Positions 5,990-10,179 of a DNA stretch of 10,179 nt are shown here, piece by piece (positions within the stretch are counted from its first letter, which is position 1; each line of letters starts with the position of its first letter). The notes under the pieces were generated by a model. The model was not told where the DNA came from and searched no databases. It was given only the letters and a program-made list of their open reading frames with translations. A program made the translations under genes and the position numbers. The DNA is taken from NCBI GenBank assembly GCA_030674185.1, contig JAPXFY010005363.1, positions 5,001 to 15,179 on the forward strand. The letters run 5' to 3'. The DNA is from Monoplex corrugatus. Taxonomy: Eukaryota; Mollusca; Gastropoda; Littorinimorpha; Ranellidae.

Positions 5990-7083
5990 AGACAGATGAA
6001 GGGATACGTAAAAAATTTAATGTGCATGTTCAAAACAAATTCAGTGCTCTGGAAGACGTTGGTGACAGTGAGGAACAATGGACAAAGTTGAGGAATTCGA
6101 TAAATGAAGCTTGTGAAGAAATCCCTAAAGCAGATAGAAAAGCAAAAAAGAACTGGATGACTAATGAAATTTTGGGCTTGATGGAGGAAAGGAGGAAGGC
6201 AAAGAGAAATGAGGAGATCTACAGGAAGATCAACAAGGAGATCAAGAATAGGTGCAATGAAGCTAAGGAAGCTTGGCTGAAGTCAAAGTGCAAAGATATG
6301 GAAGACGGACACAAAACGGATCCTCAGACGAATTGAAGAAAAAATACATGCACTGGTTGCTTGAAATCGAAAGATGGCACGCCTATCATGGAAAAAGACA
6401 AAATATTAGACAGGTGGGGAGAGTACATTAAAGACCTTTTTGAGGATGACAGAAATGAAGAACACATTATAAAAAAGAACTTTGAAGGACCACCCATAAT
6501 GAAAGATGAAGTTAGAGCGGCACTGAAAAAGATGAAACTGGGAAAAGCCCCAGGACCAGACAACATTACTACAGAGATGATTGAAGCCCAGGAGGAATTT
6601 GGCATAGAAAAAATAACAGTCCTCCTAAATGAAAATTACGACACTGGAAAAATACCCAAAGATATGTCAAAATCAATTTTCATTGCACTTCCAAAGAAGA
6701 TAGGGGCTATAGAATGCGAACTCCATCGCACAATCAGCCTGATGAGCCATGTAACAAAAATCCTGTTAAGAGTAGTCATGATGAGGACAAGGAATAGAAT
6801 CAAAAGAGAAATAGCAGAAGAACAGTGTGGATTTGTGGAAGGGAAAGGAACTATGAATGCCATATACATCCCATGAACTATCATAGAGAGGTCAATTGAG
6901 ATGAATAAGGATTTGTATTTATGCTTTGTTGACTATACCAAGTCTTTCGATCGGGTAAGACATGATGAATTGATCAACCAACTGGAGAGACTCAATGTTG
7001 ATGGAAAAGATCTACGAATAATCAGAAATATGTACTTGGAACAAACAGCTGCAATAAGAATAGAAAACAATGTAAGCTCATGA
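5983..7083 (+). pseudogene. RTE-type LINE linker and N-terminal reverse transcriptase, broken
   Basis: This continues the endonuclease ORF one frame back. A charged linker (about 5983-6333) includes the helical ERRKAKRNEEIYRKINKEIK segment. TGA at 6334-6336 interrupts it; a short IEEK-like reading in the next frame there suggests two compensating indels or one point stop. The RT follows: GKAPGPDNITTEMIEA (about 6541), ALPKK...HRTISLMSH (about 6688-6750), EEQCGFVEGKGTMNAIY (about 6818-6867) and motif A, LCFVDYTKSFDRVRH (about 6920-6966), with the first catalytic Asp. A second TGA at 6874-6876 stands where an Arg is usual (..RTIIERS..), consistent with CGA to TGA decay. Coding similarity stops after AAIRIENNVSS. 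Motif B, YADD and the C-terminus are missing, so this copy cannot make active RT. Confidence 0.85.
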
Positions 7084-7481
7084 TGTGTGAGTAGATGTCG
7101 CGCCAGCAGGCAGCAAAAAGTGTGTGTGGTGTTTTACAGTGATTTTATCGTGGTTCTATTTGGTTTTATGCATTGAATTTTGTATGTTTGTTGCTTTGAA
7201 ATCCGGACACACGGTGATGTAAATATTTTTTTTAAATTTTGAATATTTTACCAGATAATCCGATTTTAAAGTTTTTATACCTACTTTTCATCATTTTAAA
7301 TTCAGCCGCTCAAGTCGGACATTTTATCTGTGAATTGTGTTTACACCTTAGCCTACTGTGTTCGCCCAACGCTACAGCTTCCAAACCTTTGTGTTCTGCG
7401 TTCTCTGGATTTTAGTGTTGTGAACTGACCAACCCACACACCAACCTGCAAGTGTCTTCCTCTCCTGCCTGGCTCGCAATT
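7081..7481 (+). other. A/T-rich 5' leader of the CR1/L2-group LINE
   Basis: About 400 bp of A/T-rich DNA lies between the RTE break and the first ATG of the LINE ORF. I see no ORF1-like frame. It most likely holds the internal 5' promoter and untranslated region; I cannot point to specific promoter motifs. Confidence 0.5.
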
Positions 7482-8821
7482 ATGGACCCGTCTTTTATAA
7501 AACAAATTGGACTGACACTTTTTAAACACAGCAAATGCTACCTCGGTGGAGGCGTCTACCAGCGCATACGTACATTGGGGCTGTGTAGCAAGCCCCGCAC
7601 TGCGCGATCCTGTCGTGGTGGACGTCTCCACCGTCTTTGGCACAACCTGCCTCCTGCCCGACGCCACTTTTCGTCTCCTGCTTCTTCTTCTCCTCCACTG
7701 CCCCTGCCCTTGACCTCGCTGCTGCAAGCTTTGTCTCCTCCTCTGCCGTCTTCGCCTTCGCCTTCTGTCCTGATGGTGCCGCCTTCGCCTTCTGTCCCGC
7801 CGGTGCCGCTCTCGCCTTCTGTCCCGTTGGTGCCGCCTTCGTCGCCACCTCAGCCGCCACCATATGACTGTGATAGGCTGAAACTATGCCTTTTTAATGC
7901 TCAGTCGGCATGCACTGGTGACAAAGCCGATGTTATTGCTGACTTTGTCGCAGATGAGCATGTTGACATTGCTTTTATCACGGAGACATGGCTTAACCCC
8001 CTTGGTCACGAACCTATACTTGCTAGCCTCACTCCGAGTGGTTACAGGCTTGCTTCTTTCCATCGCTCATCCCGAGGTGGCGGTATCGCCATCCTCTACA
8101 ACGACTCACTCCATTCCCGCCTATCTTTCTCGCAGTCTCTGCCTTTCTCCCATCCTTCTTTCGAGCACGTTGAAGTATCCTTCCAATCCACCCCTCACCC
8201 CATCACCTTCTCCTGTGTCTATCGACCCCCACCTAGCTCTGCCAACAAACTCACCACATCCATGTTTCTCTCTGACTTTGACCAATTGCTTGACCACTAC
8301 TGCCTCTTACCTGGAAATCTCATCATTCTAGGTGATATCAATGTCCACTATGACAACACTCACCGTTATGACACAAGACATATCATCAACTCTCTGTCCA
8401 ATCATAATATGACTCAACACATTTCTGAACCAACCCATCAAAAAGGTCACATTCTTGACTGGATCATTTCTCGTGATCATCACAATTCCGCTACTGACAA
8501 CTGCTTAGTTCTTTCTACCCGTCTAACTTCAGCCCTTCCATCTGACCACTCTGCAATTCTCTGTTCTCTCGACATTTCTCCTCCTTCCCGTACCATGCGC
8601 ACAGTGACTCGACGCAATCTCAAATCTATCGACCTCTCCACATTTTCATCTGATGCCTCCCGTCTCCTTTCTGAAAAGTCACATAACCTTGCCGATGAAT
8701 TCTATACTACTCTCCACCATCTTCTGGACACTCATGCTCCAGCCACAACCCGTCTTTTACCTGACCGCCCCCCTACCCCCTGGCTCACTCATGAGATCGC
8801 CTGTGCAAAACGTGCCCGCGC
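7482..8821 (+). pseudogene. CR1/L2-group LINE ORF, part 1: proline-rich N-terminus and endonuclease
   Basis: I start at ATG 7482 (MDPSFIKQIGLTL); the frame opens 30 nt earlier without an ATG. Residues 1-65 are basic and carry QRIRTLGLCSKPRTARSCRG, a block seen near the N-terminus of related LINEs. Residues 66-130 are Pro/Ser-rich, with a nonapeptide repeat. The EEP endonuclease spans about residues 134-365: Asn139 (LFNAQS), Glu168 (ITETWL), Tyr247 (VYRPP), Asp285 and Asn287 (LGDINVH, where GDFN is commoner), Asp326 (ILDWIIS) and Asp355-His356 (PSDHSAI). All key residues are present. The frame continues to a stop at 8946-8948, but family resemblance leaves it at about 8819, where CGCAGAGCAGAGCGCC must be read one frame back to give RRAERRWRKSKL. 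A one-base loss there is the simplest cause, and the last ~42 codons of the open frame are out-of-frame residue. Confidence 0.8.
7755..7835 (+). repeat. 27-bp in-frame tandem repeat coding PSPSVxxVP
   Basis: Three units (7755-7781, 7782-7808, 7809-7835) encode PSPSVLMVP, PSPSVPPVP and LSPSVPLVP, with a partial fourth unit after 7836. The unit length keeps frame, so copy-number change would lengthen or shorten the proline-rich linker without breaking the ORF. Confidence 0.9.
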
Positions 8822-9622
8822 AGAGCAGAGCGCCGCTGGCGCAAATCCAAACTCACTGTACACAGGCAACTTTTCCAAGCCTCTAAAACAAAAGTATCCA
8901 CCCTCATTGCATCAGCAAAAACAAGCTATTTCCAAACCAAAATCCTGAATGCCTCTTCTTCAAAAGAACTCTTTACAACCATGAATCATCTCCTTGGCAC
9001 ACGAAAAGATTTACCTCTCCCAACAAAACATACAAATGAAGAACTCCCATCTGTATTCTCCAACTATTTCACCACCAAAATACAAACTCTTCGTGACAGG
9101 CTTGACAGGACACCCTGTCAACCATGCCCACCTGACCCTTCCTTCTCTGGCACACCTCTTACTACTTTTACCCCAGTCTCACAAGAAGAAATTCTCAACA
9201 CAATCAGATCCATGTCGTTCAAAACCTGCGAACTGGATCCTCTTCCAGGTTCTCTCTACGCCGACTGTCTCCCTACTCTCCTCCCATTCATCACTGACAT
9301 CATCAACACTTCTCTTCAAACTGGAACTGTCCCAGATTCTTTCAAGTCTGCTATTGTTCACCCTCTCCTCAAGAAACACAATTTAGATCCAAATGAACTG
9401 AAAAATTACCGGCCTATCTCTAATCTCTCTTTCTTGTCAAAACTCCTTGAAAAAGTCGTCCTCAACCAGCTGAACTCTCACCTGTCTGCCAACAATCTCC
9501 TCAATCCTTTCCAGTCAGCCTACCGCCAGTGCCATAGCACTGAAACTGCCCTACTACACATTCTCAACAATCTCCTCCTTGCAACTGATACTGGCAAAGT
9601 CTCTCTCTCAAACACTCCTTGA
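8819..9622 (+). pseudogene. CR1/L2-group LINE ORF, part 2: linker and N-terminal reverse transcriptase
   Basis: This reads one frame back from part 1, starting with RRAERRWRKSKLTV. An internal ATG at 8981 is not a real start because similarity extends upstream. The linker contains ASAKTSYFQTKIL and NEELPSVFSNYFTTKI. RT motif 1 begins near 9220 (ELDPLPGSLYADCLP), followed by SFKSAIVHPLLKKHNLDPNE, LKNYRPISNLSFLSKLLEKV (motif 2) and LNPFQSAYRQCHSTETALLH (motif 2a). The frame hits TGA at 9620-9622 just before motif A. Similarity passes to the next frame within the CTCTCTCTC run at 9601-9609, where loss of one CT pair would explain the change exactly. Confidence 0.8.
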
Positions 9623-10179
9623 TCTGTCTGCAGCCTTTGATACCATTGATCATGGTATTCTCCTTTCTAGACTTCATCATACTTTTGGCATCTCTGACAT
9701 TGCTCTGTCTTGGTTCACTTCATACCTATCAAACAGAAAACAAACCGTTCTCATCAATGGCACTTACTCTCAACCTGCATACCTGACCTGTGGTGTTCCA
9801 CAAGGATCTGTCCTTGGCCCTGTTCTTTTCACTCTTTACACCTCCCCCCTGTCCACCATCACCAACTCCCATTCTATAAAACACCACTTCTATGCTGATG
9901 ACACCCAACTTCAAGACAGTGACTCACCTGATAATATACAGCGCCTGTTGACTCGCACCACTGAGTGTTACTCGGACATTAAGAACTGGATGACACACAA
10001 TAGACTTCAGCTTAATGACGACAAAACAGAAGCTATCCTCATTGGCACCCGTCAGAAACTTTCTCAGCTGCCTCCTCTTTCTCTCCCATTATGTAACACA
10101 TCAGTCCCAATTTCTGATTCAGCTAAAAACCTTGGTGTCTGCATTGACTCTACCCTCTCCATGAACAACTTTGTTTCTC
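9606..10179 (+). pseudogene. CR1/L2-group LINE ORF, part 3: RT catalytic core, open at right edge
   Basis: This frame has no stop from the CT run to the end of the window. It carries the catalytic core of the reverse transcriptase: motif A TLLDLSAAFDTIDHGIL (from 9612; first catalytic Asp), a SDIALSWFTSYLSNRKQ spacer, motif B CGVPQGSVLGPVLF (from 9789), motif C FYADDTQL (YADD at 9891-9902), motif D-like KNWMTHNRLQLNDDKTEAIL (about 9981-10040) and SAKNLGVCIDSTLSMNN near the end. The core residues are complete. The thumb region, the C-terminus and the 3' untranslated region lie beyond the window. With the two upstream frameshifts the full protein cannot be made from this copy. Confidence 0.85.

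Larger units (their letters stand above)
4668..7081 (+). mobile_element. RTE-type LINE, 3' half missing, interrupted by a second LINE
   Basis: The element runs from a GC-rich 5' leader through an endonuclease domain to a reverse transcriptase that ends soon after motif A. The left boundary is approximate: base composition changes near 4665-4690 from A/T-rich flank to GC-rich leader. The right boundary is the loss of RTE coding similarity at about 7076-7083, where the next expected segment (motif B, VRQGC-like) is replaced by unrelated A/T-rich DNA. The coding strand is rich in A and G, in contrast to the C/T-rich LINE that follows. The clade call rests on the CFDP2/BovB-like endonuclease and the CFVDYTKSFDRVRH motif. 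Target-site duplications cannot be tested because the 3' end is outside the window. Confidence 0.8.
7081..10179 (+). mobile_element. CR1/L2-group LINE inserted in the RTE copy; runs off the right edge
   Basis: A second non-LTR retrotransposon starts where RTE coding stops. It has an approximately 400-bp leader, an endonuclease domain and an RT with motifs in the usual order. The style of the motifs (DLSAAFDTIDHGIL, CGVPQGSVLGP, FYADDTQL, LQLNDDKTEAILIG) fits the CR1/L2 group of the Jockey superfamily; L2 or a Rex1-like lineage cannot be separated by eye. The coding strand is rich in C and T. Two frameshifts break the ORF. Having what looks like an intact 5' end and a less decayed ORF, it should be younger than its RTE host. 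The 3' end and any target-site duplication lie outside the window. Confidence 0.83.

Noticed and set aside
7522..7863. Ala/Lys-rich minus-strand ORF resembling a histone-like or PAKKA-repeat protein
   Set aside because: It is the antisense reading of the LINE's 27-bp proline-rich repeat; the sense strand carries the real endonuclease ORF.
7897..8331. 144-codon plus-strand ORF, Leu/Ser-rich
   Set aside because: It is an out-of-frame shadow of the CR1/L2-group endonuclease, made possible by C/T-rich codon use.

Overview
This window looks like repeat-rich, gene-poor DNA from an animal nuclear genome. I favour a marine invertebrate, possibly a mollusc, but that is inferred only from the mix of transposable elements and is weak. 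Nothing looks bacterial: there are no operons, ribosome-binding sites or dense ORFs. I found no host gene that I can defend. Almost everything recognisable is a mobile element or a simple repeat, most of it decayed.

Layout. 62-714 (+) holds the decayed C-terminal end of an RTE-type LINE, followed by a perfect stem-loop at 734-756. 868-1347 (+) is a shredded C-terminal piece of a Mutator-like (MULE/FLYWCH-type) transposase. Five roughly 14-bp tandem units lie against its stop (1344-1412). 1747-2250 (-) is a tRNA-derived SINE with pol III A and B boxes, flanked by an 11-bp direct repeat that looks like its target-site duplication. 2556-3089 is a divergent tandem pair of 273- and 261-bp units with hairpin-plus-GAAA-like cores on the minus strand. 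3213-3335 is a GGT/GAT-rich simple repeat. 3336-4390 shows nothing clear. 4391-4477 is a young 44/43-bp tandem duplication.

The right half is a nested pair of LINEs in the same orientation. An RTE-type element runs from about 4668 to about 7081: GC-rich 5' region, an intact apurinic-endonuclease-like domain (5024-5989), then a frameshift and a reverse transcriptase with two in-frame TGA codons. It breaks off just after RT motif A. At that point a second LINE of the CR1/L2 group begins. It has an A/T-rich 5' leader (7081-7481), an ORF with a proline-rich repeat and a complete endonuclease domain, and an RT carrying all the main motifs including YADD. That ORF is broken by two frameshifts (about 8819 and about 9605) and runs off the right edge still open.

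How the parts relate. The simplest history is an older RTE copy split by a later CR1/L2-type insertion; the missing 3' half of the RTE should lie to the right of the window. The RTE endonuclease ORF is the only clean long coding frame. It is probably a fossil still open by youth rather than a working gene, because its RT is dead. I see no undescribed multi-gene system. The least explained signals are the tandem pair with ribozyme-like cores, the hairpin after the RTE stop, and the SINE body.
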